DNA of 27,267 bases from Acrasis kona. Lineage: Eukaryota > Heterolobosea > Eutetramitea > Acrasida > Acrasidae. A program made the position numbers and the translations under genes. The stretch covers positions 1 to 27,267 of the forward strand of contig JAOPGA020001615.1 of assembly GCA_026419775.2 (NCBI GenBank). The letters are read 5' to 3'. This document shows, in pieces, positions 13,001 to 22,957 of the stretch (within the stretch, counting starts at the first letter, position 1; the number at the start of each line of letters is the position of its first letter). The notes beneath the pieces were generated by a model. That model was not told where the DNA came from, searched no databases, and saw only the letters and a program-made list of their open reading frames with translations.

Positions 13001-13284
13001 AAAGCGCAGATGTATTCATCTATTATGTTGGCCTCATGTCTATGAACAGTGATAACACAAATAATAGAACTCAGGCAGCGAACCAATCGTCTACATTACG
13101 GGTTGATAATATGGTCACTTTAATTGTTATTATGGTCGTATTACTATCAATTGCATTAATTGCCTCGGTTACAGTAATTGTGATTGCCGTCCTGTTGGTT
13201 CTTAAAAAGAGAATGAAGGTGAAACCAGAAAAAAAGGTTGATTATCCAAATCAAACTGAAATTAAAATACCAGGAGATTTTTAA
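4081..13284 (+). CDS. Giant EGF/galactose-binding-like/mucin-like type I membrane surface protein
   Basis: Single open frame of 3067 residues from the ATG at 4081. An upstream in-frame extension lacks an ATG and would hide the signal peptide, so 4081 is preferred. Order: signal peptide ([14 protein letters not shown]); EGF-like cysteine module (about 18-57, [12 protein letters not shown]); a divergent galactose-binding-like module (about 95-256); a second EGF-like region (about 258-325); four closely related modules starting near residues 329, 521, 717 and 910 (pattern SFE...GNQ...Y.VSFYAA.R...D.ASFID); a Thr/Pro stalk (about 1089-1595); four repeat modules starting near 1596, 1888, 2182 and 2454; a juxtamembrane domain (about 2778-3005); a TM helix (about 3011-3040, followed by KKRMK); and a short tail. 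NxS/T sequons are abundant. The layout suggests a heavily glycosylated adhesin or receptor held away from the membrane. Ligand unknown. The modules resemble DUF642/CBM-type jelly rolls, which is inferred from the pattern only. Confidence 0.85.
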   Translation: MFLLLLLIGYSLAQSTSCFGVQSTNPYVCSAHGNCTSLNACTCRAGYFGSRCEAWYCNGYMMNSTSPNMCPQYLFGSNYGVSACIYPGVCTTPSIPNYSFEAPSSSACIKSPTNFTWDYTDIVAVCPNNIDNYTAGMKNAPDGNQVVVLQASQTNKVPSISKVLNLYNGGYYILSFYVAGRNASAGLYPLQIYAKANNQTIMSPNVYTNGNYVGYSSNQFYLTGSVSTASITIAGYNSDYILDNATMIDNVTISMTGFMCNGLDRNYYACSFNGQCVAPNTCVCNNGYYGANCEAYDCYGIMMNSTSVCAGAGTCVSPNKCVCNAALGDISFEANAISTNTYYYPNSACGGNMNSVYGKWTFSCRAVISNGNANAFHVPYPPMGNQVLIIQSGTSAGTEGIASQNVTLYAGVNYQVSFYAASRDSGMGPTNLVVLINGNTVFSVTPTSTTTFNIYRSSPFSVSTTGSYVFTITSNNVQSMSDASSFVDGITLTGLNLNQDCSVTQPACVNIPDSCGCNAITDSSFERQQIPTNSFYYVNTTCPGPFSNPSYGGWNYNCLSAISNGRSAFATPPPFDNQTMVIQNQIDPSSSSRNAGYVYQRVNLWTGRIYRISFYAAYRTNYGPVNLTININGVMFTSVLPNSGDVMNYYSSNLFTMNNTGAYTLSITGFPSVNVTDSGSFIDAITLDTMNINSDCSLTPSSCMNVSSSCGCMANIAYPSFETPVINANTYFYPNAPDCSGYYTKSFAGNWTLYCNAVYSNGVNAWNVPSMPHGNQILVMQINSPTTAGYAMQNIQLISGRRYVVNFYASYRALTGPSNIIVLVNNTQVFSVLPASSSVFNYYTSQPFTVNVTGTHVIAITCAFVNGSYSDVASFIDSFSISASNLNSDCSLIQQSCVGIPNSCYCNADIANPSFEVAPLLAPNTYNYPNYYCLNNSTSYVGNWTFYCYAAVINGNTIWSNPLPPIGNQMVALQYNSNNFGYMLQSIMLYGRRTYQVSFYAAGRLNFPFTKITVYLNSTLVYSVVPASATAFNYYISPPITINTTSLYVLNISCEPTVSPSADQASFIDAFAITATNLKPNCTLAPELTPTPTPTPTPTPTPTPTPTPTPTPTPTPTPTPTPTPTPTPTPTPTPTPTPTPTPTPTLTPTPTSTPTPTPTPTPTPTPTPTPTPTPTPTLTPTPTSTPTPTPTPTPTPTPTPTPTPTPTPTPTLTPTPTSTPTPTLTPTITPTPTLTPTPTPTPTSTPTPTPTPTPTPTPTLTPTLTSTPTPTLTSTPTPTPTPTFVPTLTPTSTLTPTPTLATTTTPTLIHTPTLTLTPTSTSTSISTPSLIPTPTPTPTPTSTPTPTPTPTPTPTPTLTPTPTPTQTLTSNPTMTPTPTPNIAPTPTPILTPTPTILPTSAITQTPTSSPTSTLTPTLTSTPLLTPTPTTTTTSTPTPSFTSTSTSPTMMPTSSATTYLLTPTQTLTSTSISTQTSTPTSTPTQTSTPVPTNIVTTSYPATQNPTMTATTTTPTSTSAATTTSTSSLTITSTATVTPTQTIYASTTPTAPATTSTQTSTIQSTPTHTPLMITSYSVLTTTLTSTPTLTPTPTPSPYIIAFSQNGITISYFYNSTTNTSTILSSSIINGTQTIIPIKSGIQGVVNQIIPTTTTNSTDIIISTSIATGVTSLLQLNVLPNSNVSLVGVVNGTTSTLVPVYDAVTKTTSLLITSQSGDSTILSSVSVPSISQPTTAVVSSSLVPTTNLSVISTLPTANNIIIFAVYNNATGTTTAYVLTSSNSSNTATISSFDPNLKTITPSTTINITQGYTPVLTTTSTGYSVSIGSNSAVVIPSTVSSNNGTSLNVAMVTTIPTPTPTPVGVVNTSTPTLTPSVTQTNTITPTQTSSNYFVIDFMQNQITIMHYYNVTTNTSIIQSVTIVNGVQITTIIHSNIQGIISQIIPTTTTNQTDIVIVTYNKGTTYLTQLNVVQNSNVTLVAKISGTVSNLIPVYDSTTQSTSVLISSSSSDGSTVLSAVSVPSISASTTSTLSPSSTLITNATVVSVIPSGGDVILFSVYNNVTVKSTAYFLATNSSNSTTATISKYDDTTRTSTVSTTVGVTPGFTPVLSTTSGGYSVSTGSNMAIVIPSIVNSINTTITIDSVYTVLTPTHTQTQTSTPTVTPSPTPTSTQTHTPTPTPTSIQYNVAFSQNSITVMYYYNTTSNTSTVLSTSVINGTQTTTVIKSNIQGIIGQIAPTTTTNSTDVVMSTYNNGVTTIVQLNLVVNSNVTTIASVGGTPNSVVTVYDSATKSTSVLVSTSGADGSTVLSSVSVPSISSSSSPTPTANVTVVSVAPSGIHLLVFTVYNNITGTTTAYVLAANNSSSTATISSFDTSSKTTTISTTINVTPGYTPVLTTTNTGYSVSTGGNTAIVIPSTVSTTNSSASLSVSVIIIPTSSPTPTATPTPTPSPTLPTQMLLIVDFVQDGVTVSHYLNTTTNTTTVLISTITNGIQTTNVIASGIIGVVSKIVPTTNTNKTDIIVSTVVGNGASTVLSQLNVVRNSNVTLLSSLTGVVTNIVPVYNSTSKTTSILISSSSTTGGSSTLSSLSVISISQSSSSTLSSTPSANVTVVAIIPSGGNLIIFPVYNNVTGESTAYILSSNASSTTATISSYDFSTKTTTVATTIGVTPGYTPVLTTTNNGYSVSTGTNSAVVIPNVVNSANGTIVTAIVTVMPTPTPSLSSVTASLSQTPTPTPATTQKTSATPTNIPIETTNVPSTLATFTPVSTFAPGTLSSQATTVSQVFSLFSGSNAAVSGDDKPTINMATNSNNESVVQLSSTFTSSTKTRRSLVSTDQISNATSLSFKFSISNSAYGINPLEAWIASSNQNYVRITICYDTTSFVYVTLSQNGQNYSVGKQLLFSMNTIYTINATVTSLNGLSLNMTGNSQLNQMKVALPKWFSYSSMRTAQSSLIVSQSNILITGADTTERNLKETNQSADVFIYYVGLMSMNSDNTNNRTQAANQSSTLRVDNMVTLIVIMVVLLSIALIASVTVIVIAVLLVLKKRMKVKPEKKVDYPNQTEIKIPGDF
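5065..7310 (+). repeat. Four-unit tandem array of galactose-binding-like modules
   Basis: Units start near 5065, 5641, 6229 and 6808, so they are 576-588 bp (about 193 residues) apart. Each begins with a PSFE-type motif, contains W..YC, GNQ, Y.VSFYAA.R and F.Y...PF, and ends in D.ASFID followed by a Cys-rich DCS...C..CGC linker. The cysteine linkers should form disulfides between modules. A fifth, more divergent unit lies at about 4363-4848, separated from the array by an EGF-like region. Confidence 0.8.
7345..8865 (+). repeat. Thr/Pro-coding microsatellite stalk
   Basis: About 1.5 kb of ACN CCN alternation, nearly perfect (TP)n from 7345 to about 7900, then decaying into Thr/Ser-rich sequence with scattered Pro. 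Third positions vary a great deal while Thr-Pro is kept, so the protein sequence appears selected. Expected product: an extended, O-glycosylated mucin-like stalk. The tract also makes the opposite strand an artefactual 317-codon Gly/Val open frame. Confidence 0.9.
8866..12210 (+). repeat. Four-unit tandem array of about 260-residue extracellular modules
   Basis: Units start near 8866, 9742, 10624 and 11440. Each opens with a motif like [15 protein letters not shown], runs through an IPTTTTN.TDI segment, LN.V.NSNVT, a PVYD.TTK.TS segment, a VYNN.TG.TTAYVL segment and Y.PVLTTT..GYSVS, and is followed by a Thr/Pro linker. The short repeated strand-turn-strand blocks inside each unit suggest an all-beta fold, possibly a beta-propeller. 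I do not recognise a named family. Confidence 0.75.
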
Positions 13285-13288
13285 TAAA
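13282..13288 (+). promoter_or_regulatory. Stop codon fused to AATAAA polyadenylation hexamer
   Basis: The TAA stop of the surface-protein gene (13282-13284) is the start of TAATAAA, so the AATAAA hexamer overlaps the stop by two bases. UTP20 shows the same overlap at its own stop (AAATAAA). This implies a very short 3' UTR if the hexamer is used. Confidence 0.5.
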
Positions 13289-13424
13289 ACACTTTTCTAA
13301 TAATACTTCAGCTTTAACTCATTATTCCTACGAGCAAACTGACACTTTAACTGACACTCGAGTGGTTTATATTTAGTCCCGAAGACTTGTACGCTGGAGA
13401 TAACGTTCACCAAAGTCATTGCTT

Positions 13425-13430
13425 AAAAAA
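13425..13430 (-). terminator. RNA polymerase III terminator of tRNA-Pro
   Basis: On the minus strand a run of six T directly follows the discriminator base, the usual Pol III stop signal. It supports the tRNA being transcribed as an independent gene. Confidence 0.85.
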
Positions 13431-13515
13431 GGGGACAAGCGGGAATCGAACCCACAACCTTCCGCACCCAAAGCGGAAATCATACCATTATCTTAATGAA
13501 CTAGACCATTATCCC
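13431..13515 (-). tRNA. tRNA-Pro(UGG): tRNA-Pro (anticodon UGG) with enlarged D loop
   Basis: Acceptor stem GGGATAA (13515-13509) pairs with TTGTCCC (13438-13432; one G-T pair), discriminator C at 13431. The anticodon stem-loop is TCCGC-TTTGGGT-GCGGA with anticodon TGG. The T arm is GTGGG-TTCGAAT-CCCGC. Length is 85 nt against the usual 72 for eukaryotic tRNA-Pro. The excess of about 13 nt sits in the D loop (approximately 13487-13499), and there is no intron at the canonical position 37/38. A 9-bp direct repeat (GATAATGGT) spans the expansion, with copies 21 nt apart. Identity of the tRNA is secure. Whether the extra segment is an unusual intron or stays in the mature tRNA cannot be told. 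Confidence 0.9.
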
Positions 13516-14248
13516 ACTTTGAATCATAATAATTTTTTTTTAAAACTACGATAATTGAAATTATAAATTTTCTTGATTTTTGGACATTATAAGTTGAAAG
13601 ATGTGAAGAATGTAGTTCGAGAAGAAATTGAAACAGAGAAATATAGTGATGAATACTAAGGAATCCTTGTTGGAATATCCTGCACCACTTAGCCTCAATA
13701 TGCATAAGGAACACTATGCATAGTTAATTCTCTTGATTTGAAGGGCACAACACCCATAGAGGAGTCAATGTACAAGATGTACAAGATCACCTATAGCCGA
13801 AGCTGCATTGGCATCATTTCAAGAAGTTGATGGCTTTAAATACACTTTTTAATGTAATTTCTATGGTTGTGAATTATGGGAATCTGACCAGAAATATCCA
13901 AAAATTATTTTTATATGACATGTGACATATATCAGTTAGTTGGTTGACTCCTATAAAACCAAGCTTGGTAGAACACATGAGCGAGTGTATAGATTATCAT
14001 GATTTGATCTTAAACACCACATTTTAGGCATATAAGAATAAGGAGTCTCAAGAAAAACTATTCAGGGTTAAAGGTCTTTACAAAGAATGGAAACCTTGAC
14101 GCGATATATACGCTGCCGATAAATCAAGAACCATAAGAGCGTATTCCTTATAAGAGCACAGAATTCTACAAAACAATCAGGAAGAAAAATGTCGGCATAC
14201 ATCAAAATGAACAATACAACAACAACAACATGAAATTACATAAAATGT
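13516..14248. other. Intergenic region, nothing recognised
   Basis: AT-rich sequence between the tRNA-Pro gene and the end of UTP20. A 73-codon minus-strand open frame at 13493-13714 overlaps the tRNA and shows no domain. No repeat, tRNA or structured RNA was seen. The last part holds the 3' flank of UTP20. Confidence 0.55.
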
Positions 14249-17200
14249 TTATTTCCTCCTCTTCACAGAGTCAACATTTTCATCACCAGAAGAACGCTTC
14301 CTCTTCTTTGTCTTTTGTTCCGATAATTTCTGTTTGGCATAAGCAATGGGATCCTTGACAGCCTTCAAATCCTCCTTCTTCTTCTTGTCGGTTGACTTCT
14401 TGTGTACTTCTAGTTTCCCTTGTTCATAAGCATCGACAAATACGTCCAGCTGATTCATGCTCTCCCACTGTTGTCTAATCACTCTCTTACAATCCAACGC
14501 GAAATTCTCCTCTCTCGCGCTCACCGCACGTTGCTCCGATCGACTAGGATACTCGGTACAAATATACAACAATGGCGTCACCAATGTCAAATGAGCATTC
14601 ATTTTCGATTTCAATTTGCTACACATGGCAACGAACAACTTTAACATGTTCAAGTAATGATCTTGTACCAATTCTCTGGTGCACTTGCTCAAGTCGCACT
14701 TGACGGAAATGTTGCGCAGTTGAGAAATGATTTGACCCAAGTGTTCTTGTTCGGATGGCGATGATGATTTGGTCGCAATCAATCGATTCATGCATGACAG
14801 GGTCACCTTGATCAGCATCTGAACGTATTCATCTTGTCGATTACCGCCACCAACATAAATCTTCTTTTTGCTTGATTGGCCCCAATTATCGATCAAATCG
14901 CTCAACAATGATTCGTTCATGTGAGGGTGGGATTGATTTCTGGTGGTGTACAGATCGATCATCTTGAAGCATGCGAATCGTAAATCACCTGGTATGGTGC
15001 TGGCGACGCCCGTGGTACAAATCTTTTGCATGATTCGTCCCACGATCACATCGCTGATTACCAAATGTTGATACAATTCGTACACGAATTGCAACGAATT
15101 CACCAGCATGCACTTTTGTTTCTTCTTGTTGCACTCGAAATCATTGTTGATGATGTGATCAATGATCAGATTGATGATGGAATCGGATCGATTCACATCC
15201 AAGTGACCGGCGCTCTTGAGTCGTTGTCCGTTGCTCAATCTAGATAACACCACGCACGTCCTGATGGCCACGTATTTTAGTTTGTCGGAGCGAATCCATT
15301 GTTTGGATATCAAGTTCAACACGTGTTGATCCAGCACGTTGTCGTTGATCCTCTTCAAGAATTGATACAGCGCATCCTGCATCTTGCTCTCCAATTGGCA
15401 GGACAGTTGATCTTCGCTCCACGTGCACTCTAGTTGATTGACGGTGGAATTATCCAAGCTAGTGTTGCTTAGTTGCAGTGCCAGCGGGAAAAAGATTAGT
15501 TCGCACTTTTCTCCCAAATACACGGGCGGCAGCTGCACGATCATGTTTCTCGTTAATTTGACCAAACAACACTTGCCCTCCAAGCTCAACGATTGGTTCA
15601 TGATGTTCTTGAACATGAATTGGAATTGATCTTGTCGAACGGATTCGTCGAATGGGTAGTGAATGTAGAATTGCGTCAACATGCTGATGCACTCGTCTTG
15701 GATGCGCTCTTCGTTGGCAGTCAACATGGTGGTCTTGATGCGATCCATCATGTCGTACAGCTGCGGCATCACAATCTTTTGATCGATCAAAATCTTGACC
15801 AGTTGGTAGGCCTTGAGGTTGTGTTGTTTGTTTTGACTCGATCCATAAATTTCAACCTTGAGAATGTCCAACAGCGCAATCACCTGCGAATCGGTCATCT
15901 TGACGTCTTGTTGCTGCAACAAGTACTTGATGCCCATGAACAACGTGTCCCACGTATCCGAACTGGCGTCGATTCCTACGTGAGCAATCAAATCGAACAC
16001 TGCGTTCAGTATGACTTGACGTGATTTCTTCAACAGCTGGTCCAGTTCGCCTGCCTTCTTGTTGAAGCGTTGCGATAGGATGATCAGTATGCGCAGCGAT
16101 GCCAGCGCCAATCCAACGTATTTACCGGATACGTACTTGATGAGACGAGCCACGAAGGTGTTGATCAATATTCTCATCTCCGATGCGTCGAATAATGCAT
16201 TGGACGACGATTGCTTGATCTTGATCTCCATCAACTCCATGGCGAATTGTACGATCACGTGATCAATGTGATCCCTTGATTCCAATAATTGTGAACTGGT
16301 CCGGAGGTGATCGTTGGATTCGACGTGTCCGCTCCTTCCAGGATCCTTTTGCACCAAATAATTGTCATCCTTTTGTTTTTGTTTGTCGACCTTCTTGTGC
16401 TTGTAGTCGGTGCTGAATCGATCTAGGTTGACCGACAGCGCAGCAAAAGTCTTGTGGTATAGATTCTTATCGTTGGATAGGTCCACGAGGTACTCGAAGC
16501 AACAAGACAGGGTGACGCTGGCATTGTTGGACAGGCCCATGATTAGTTTCTTCAGCAGCACGTCGAAGCGAGCGAGGATCACCTTGTTGTAGACGCCGCT
16601 CATCTTGTTCTCCAATTCCTTCATGATGACGTGTATGGATGCATTGAATCGAATCACGCTGCCCAGCGCTTCGAAGCACGAACTAATGATTCCTTCTTGA
16701 CTGGCACCGTATCCGCTCTCTTGCGATGGGGCATTGCTCTTCTTCTTTTTATCGTCATCCTTCAACACCAGCAAGTCATCGTCTGCGGTGGGCCTCTTTC
16801 TCTTGGTTTCCTTGACGAATTCGAATTGAGATCCCTTCGATTTGATTTGACCGGGTGGCGATGTAATTTGGAACAACAACACTTGCAACACCAATGGCAC
16901 TGCATCATCGATGAACACGTTCTTCATTTTATTCTTCAATGCCTTCAATAAAATGATGAACGGTGGAGTACAATAATTCGGTCTTGTAACCCTCCATCTT
17001 GAGCGCATCGCATAACTTTCTCAACGTGTAATAAAAGTAATGGCTTCCCAATTCCTTTAGAATGTTGACCAGTGCATCCTGAGCAGCACGTTGTTGTTCG
17101 TCCCTCTTGTCCTTTAATTTGTGAATCACGTTCAAAATAATCTTGCCCAGCGTATCGTTCAATTGGTCCTTGTCGCACTTTTTCAAAATCTTGATGATCA

Positions 17201-20200
17201 AGTGAGTAATGTTCATCCTCATGATGCTCATGGAATCGCTCATGCTGTTGCCGCCCTTTCTGGACGTCACGCTCTTGTTTAGTTTTTGTTTCTTGTCCCA
17301 AATGTGCTCGGACAACAACGGCACCACTTGTCCCACAAAGTAATCCCTCGCATCAGCCATTCTGGATGCTGACGATGGCGTGGATTGCATCTTTGATTCG
17401 AAATCATATTGGTCCAACACGCCACACAGCACCTTGAGCGCAGTCTTTCTTCTGCGTTGTTTTTGTGGATTGTTTGTCCTTGCGTACACGTTCAACATGT
17501 TGACGAAGTAATTCACCACTCTGTGGGAGTGCGTCCATTGCAGCAAGCTGCTCAATTTGGTGATCAATTGCAAACTATTGTCGTAGACCAGTCGATCCTC
17601 TCGATCCGATCCTTTACCGGACGACATTAATTGATTGGTGAAGATGGGCACGAACACTTGATAAACCATCTTGTCGCTGATGCTCAATTCGCGTTGATTG
17701 TTGATCGCCAATTGCTCGAATCTCTTCATGCACTCCACCCTCTTGGACTGATGCTGTGCGCTGTGTCCATCCTGCTGCGACAGCTCGACAAAGATGGATT
17801 CGAATGGAATCAATTCTGCATACTCGGGATCCACCTTGATGAATTTCGAAAAGACGAAAAGGTACTCCAACGGATTGTTGAATTTGCTGTACTCGTACGC
17901 AAATGCATTCCTCTTCAAGTGACCCAGCAATAACGTCTTGCACATTTCATATCCGCTCTTGACCACCAGGGACACGATTCGTTCCATGCTCTTGACCGTT
18001 GCATCCCTGATGGCCCATTGTTCGTCGTGACTGGAGTGAATCAATCCTGCCACCAACGGATACAGCTCCCACGGCGTCAATTCTCGACTCAACAGCAGCG
18101 ATTTGCCGTTGGTGATATTGTTTAGTTCGGACAATCTTGTATGAATGTCCACCTGTCCCAATTGATCGCTCTGATAGCTATTCAAATGACGCAAGCTCTG
18201 TACCACCGCGTGCAAGTGACCTTGTTCACGATCTGCAATGCTGTCCAACAAGGTGTAGATTTGTATTCTCGATTCATCGTCGACGTGTTGATCCACCAGC
18301 ATGTCGCTGAATATCTTGATGTATCTCTTTCTGGTGGATGGATCGGATCGTGGCAAGAATTTTACGAACAATTGCATCACCCTGTCCACTTGTTCCCTGT
18401 GGCGTCTGCTGCTAATCATGTGGATGCTGCTGCTATAAAAATCAAGAATCAAATCGGCGGGTGATGTTGGATCATGCATCATGTACGTGACCAATTCGTT
18501 CACAACGTCAAACGAACGATCGGAGAATCTCTTGGCCATGTGACCGCTGTGATCGCTCATCACGATGCGATGCAGGTGAGCGGTGATTTGATTGGCCCTC
18601 GGCTTCAACCACAATTCACCAACCTGGTGGTGGTGCGGTCATCATCATGATGATCGAATGGAATCACATGACCATCGCCAATCATCATGTCCTTGTACGA
18701 CGTGATGCATTGAATGGATTTGAGCACAAAGTGCATGACTGGTGGCGATATGTGTACTTGTGGCGATAACAAGTAGATCCACAATCGATCAATCACGCTG
18801 TTGGGTATGTACTGCAGTAAGTCCGTTGATTTGAACCACGCCATGATAATGTTGAATGGACGTGGGAACGAATCAATGTTGGTGGAGAAGTGCTTGTTAA
18901 AGTACAGGTGGAATAGATTGACGATGGACGTGATAAAGTTGGGTCGATAGATGTGAGATGGGTGATTGGTAAAGTAATCAATCAACATGGTGATGGCCTT
19001 GTTGTATGCTTCTTTAAAGTGCCTCTTTTTTAAATTAGCCTTTAGGTCCTTCTTGTCAATTGATTCTTCTTGTTCATCATCGGATTCTTCTTCTTCGTCT
19101 CTTGTTTCATCTTGATCAGATTCATCAGATTCAGAGTCATCGGATTCTTTTGATACTTCTTCTTCGTTCAATGTAGGCGACTCATCCTTCATTTCGACAT
19201 CTTCTTGTTCATCATCATCGACGATTGCATCTAGCTTTTGTAATTTGTTTTCGTCATCATCGTCATCAACGACGGCATGAATCTGTTCCTTTTGATCGTC
19301 GCCACCGCCATCAACCTTTTGATCAAAATCACCCCTCTTGTTGGGTCTGACAAACTCATCATATTCCTTATTCAAATTAATGATGGCCATCAACAACTCC
19401 AACAAGAAATCATGATAGGGAACGAACGAATTATGATCGTCGTTCAACCTAAAAATCTCATCAATAATGTTCATCATCCAATTCAACTTGGCAGGACTAG
19501 CCCTCTCCAGCACGCTGCTAAACTCCATATCGGTCAGTTCATCATTCATGGACTGCGACAAGTTCAAGAACCTACCAAAGAAGGTCAGCACGAACAATCT
19601 CATCTCTGACACGGTGAGATTGGACGACAGGAACGAAATGACATGTTTGGCGCGCGATCGCCACTTGTTCATCTGACGGTCCCTTGCACTCTTTCTTCTC
19701 TCCTTTTTCAAATCAAATCTCATGAGTGCTGGTTCCAATATACGAATCACCAACGGCACCAATTCATCTCTGTGCTCCTTGCTGAGCGATTTGAGAGCAA
19801 AACTAGGCAACATGCTGCTATCGTTTCTGGCATTGATCAACATGTGTAACTTTTTAGCATACAGCACCCATGCGTTGCTGTGGCGAAATCTCTCCAAGCA
19901 CGTCAACGACAGATTCTGTACGTCGGTGTTGCTGGTGCTCAACAATCTCAACAACACTCCGTTCATCCACTCCGAGTCCTTCTTGCTGTAGTGTGATGAT
20001 TCCACCCTCATCAGAATCTTCAAAAAGAATTTCAATCTCTCCGTAATCTTTGATTTTGGAATCAACATGACGATGGCCTCCGTATCGAATGGTTTCAATT
20101 CGTGTTGATGGAAATTCTTGAAGAATTGAATCATTTGTTGTGGGTGAGCCTTGACTGCCCTGTCGGTCATGTCCACATCGCTGGATTCGAACAAATCGTT

Positions 20201-22834
20201 CCACAGCATTTCTAGGATGGTATCTGGATCGGTGAACGATGATTCTGATTCGTCCATCAATTCGCCCTGATAAGTTGCGTCCAGCGCAGACAACGATTTG
20301 ATGTGCCTGAATTCTCTAGCATATCGATCGAAATCAACCTTGGCGCCACGATCGCCGCGGTCGTTCTCCTTCTTGTAAACGAAAGCCTTTCCTGACGGCA
20401 TGCTCTTCGATTGAATGCTGTCCCTGTAGGCAGCGGATACGTTCTTGTAAAAGACATCCCAAAAGATTTCGAATTGAATCCTGCTGATTGACTTGAGTAT
20501 TTCGATGCATGATTTCCACAAGAGTTGGAATTTCACGTTCAACGTTCCGAACGCTGCATGACAAATGTATCGAACGTATGGTTGCGGTAGTTGATTGCGA
20601 TACCTCTCGACGTCCTGACTGATCCTCTCCAATCGTTGGATGCGTTCTTGTGATTGTTCCCACTCCGTTCCACACGATTCTGAAATGTACAAGTTGGCGA
20701 GCGTTTGAATCGGCACTCGATCGATGATGGGTTGGTCGAAGTGGGATGTAATCTTGGACGTTAATAATCTGGTCCTCGATGACTTCGAATTCATGTTGGG
20801 GTATAGAATGGCGACGAGTCGTTCCAATTGCTCGGTCGGCAACGATCGTCCATCGGACTTGACCAGTGCATAATATCGATCGCACATGGTCAATACGCTC
20901 AAGTGTTGTGGAAACGTTCGAATCATGAATGCGATGGATTCCCTGATCGAATCATTGTGGACGCATCCTTTTAATTTCATATACGTGATCAACGATTCGC
21001 ACGCGATCGGAATGTTGAGCGACGCACTGCGAAAGTGATCGTCAAAGTATTGTTTGGTTTGATTCTTGACGTCATCGCTCATGGTTGGATCCAATTTGAA
21101 TTTTTGAAAACAAATCAAACAAGCCCATGCCACGTGCGGTTGTTGCAGGTTATTCTCGTATTGTTGCGTCAGCGATTCGTGCACCTTTTGTAGCACTCCG
21201 CTCGATCCCTCCAGGTCGATCGCTTCTTGGTGGTGCGTAAACGTCTTGCTGAAATTCAACAAAAAGGTGAGCGCTCTTTCCGGATCTCGATCGTACTCGT
21301 CCACCACGAATTCCAATATTTGATAAAAGAAATCCTTCTGAGAGTGCACCGTGGACGCTACTTGGTCGAAGAATGTGTACAGGATGGGCGACTGTCTCAC
21401 GCACAACAAATCATAAAAGATGGTTGGCATTCGTTGGAACAACCACTTCTTGTGCTCTTGGATGACTTGTCGAATCAAGGTGAGGATGGATTGAAGGGAC
21501 GGATCGGACAGCGACGGCGAGCACAGCAGCGATGACGAAGTGATGCGCGTCAGCACCTGCTGCAACTTGTCCACGTCCGTCTTTTCGACGCTCACGAAAT
21601 CCTTCAACAATCCCACCACGTGTCCAATCTGCAAGCAGGTTTGTTCCTCGTGCTCTTGGTCTTGATCCTGACGCTCGCACAAACGATCAATCTCTTCTGC
21701 GAATAGATTCCACACCGACGCTGCGATCGACTTGGTCCTGGAATGTTCCATCAGCAACGTGGTCAGCTTCTGCATCAACGAAAAGCGCTTCCTAATCTCC
21801 AAATTCTTTTGATTGAGCGTCACTTGTTGTTGGATCACGCTGTCGAAATCAAGCTTGCGGAATAGAAGCCTCAGTAGGACCGGCATCCTGGAGTGGAAGT
21901 TGCCGTGCACTCCTCTCATGCATTCGAAGAAGAGCGTGCTCGTCCCGTCGAACATGTCTTGGGACGGGTGGTCCGACAGCAGGTCGAACGTCTTGTCGAT
22001 GTAATGGGGCAGCCCCTCCACGGGCAGCTTGTTGATCAGGAACGAAAAACTTTCTGCGGCAAACTTTCTGACGAACCACTTTTTGTGAGCGATCAGTTTG
22101 GCGTACTTTTGAAACCACGAGGCGAGGTCTCTCGTCATTTGTTGCGTTAGGTACTTGAACAAGTAGGCCAAGCACTGGAACACGGATTCGTTGAGCTTCA
22201 TGTCGGTGGGATGGATCCATTGGACGATGGGTTCGAACAGCTTTGGGAACAGTGGGTAGAACTCAAAGCGCAAATCATTTGCGAAAGATGTTAATAAACT
22301 TGTTGGGTTAAAAAAAGACGAGAGTCGGTTGACTTACTCCAAGAGTGGTTGTAACGCCGTGGAGTCTTTTTTGTTCAAATGTCTGTAGAAGACGTCGGCA
22401 ATCTTCTTCTTATAGTGCAAGAGTTCGGGCAGAGTTCTGACCATGTATACGACTTCCTTCTCAAAGTTTAGATAGTCTTGCGTCAAGTTCAACTCGTTCC
22501 ATTTCTGTAAATTTTCGTAAAAAAGCGTCTTCATTGTTGCAGGATCGTTTTCGTCATCTTCTATGGTGCTAATCTGTTGTGGTAGTGCTGTTATCGATTT
22601 TGAGGAGTGCTTATTTATATCTGCATCTATGATTGATGTTTGTGAGTCACGTTGGACGGCCTCCAAAATTTTCACATTGTGTATGCACTCGTGGAAGGAC
22701 TGTAAATGTTTGTTGGTCGAACGGCGTAGTTCACGATAAGTGGGTAATTCCTTCTTCTTTAGTAGACCTTTTACTTTCTTCGTGATTATCAAAGGCTTTG
22801 CACTCTTCGGTGTTGCCGTCGAAGGGCCTACCAT
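14249..22834 (-). CDS. UTP20: UTP20 homologue, U3 snoRNP/small-subunit-processome HEAT-repeat protein
   Basis: UTP20 is a nucleolar alpha-helical repeat scaffold of the 90S pre-ribosome needed for 18S rRNA maturation. Landmarks seen: FYENLQKWNELNLT and QPLLDLLTSFANDLRFEFYPLFP near the N-terminus, both matching the conserved UTP20 start; RKFAAESFSFLINK; an acidic stretch at about 19060-19250; the block HQSKRVECMKRFEQLA; and a basic lysine/arginine C-terminus (KKRKR, KRRK). The start is the ATG at 22834. Intron 1 is 22299-22337. The frame is then broken twice. Near 18605-18667 a 44-nt GTGATT...CCAG intron would restore it. Near 16951 one base too many sits in a T4 run. With these handled the protein would be about 2833 residues, close to the roughly 2785 of human UTP20. 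The breaks may be assembly errors, since the surrounding sequence is well kept. The gene runs head to head with the BRD8-like gene. Confidence 0.88.
18624..18667 (-). other. Candidate UTP20 intron 2 (44 nt) or frameshift zone
   Basis: A frame ending in TGA at 18605-18607 overlaps a second long frame that continues UTP20. Removing 18624-18667 (GTGATT donor, CACCAG acceptor, phase 0) joins ...MMIGDGH to VGELWLKPRANQ in frame. The donor is weaker than the GTAAG donors elsewhere, and the segment is a GAT/CAT/ACC simple repeat. An indel error is therefore a real alternative. Confidence 0.45.
22299..22337 (-). other. UTP20 intron 1 (39 nt, phase 2)
   Basis: GTAAGT donor at 22337 and CAAG acceptor at 22299. 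Splicing joins QPLL to DLLTSFANDLRFEFYP, which matches the conserved UTP20 segment. A T-rich tract followed by TTAACCC precedes the acceptor. Confidence 0.88.
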
Positions 22835-22957
22835 GTTCAAATGTGTTAAATTGAAATTTGAACGGTAGTTGATTGAAGATTGTAAAACATAACATTGCTG
22901 TGGGACATTGATACAACCAACAAGCTTTGTTCAGCGCTATAAAATACATTCAAAGGA
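22835..22957. promoter_or_regulatory. Short bidirectional promoter between UTP20 and the BRD8-like gene
   Basis: Only 123 bp separate the two divergent start codons. A TATAAAA sequence at 22938-22944 sits 14 bp before the plus-strand ATG, too close for a usual TATA-driven start unless the 5' UTR is almost absent. It may instead reflect AT-rich composition. Confidence 0.55.

Noticed and set aside
13493-13714. A 73-codon minus-strand frame after the surface-protein gene
   Set aside because: It runs into the tRNA-Pro gene and has no recognisable domain.
16945-16965. A Euplotes-like programmed +1 frameshift at a TAA stop (GAA-TAA-A)
   Set aside because: The other frame already matches UTP20 upstream of the stop, so the shift point is earlier, at the T4 run. 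The multi-gene context and introns also do not suggest Euplotes.
14249-22273. Many open frames of 60-140 codons opposite UTP20
   Set aside because: They are antisense or alternative-frame shadows of a GC-richer coding region, with no conserved motifs.
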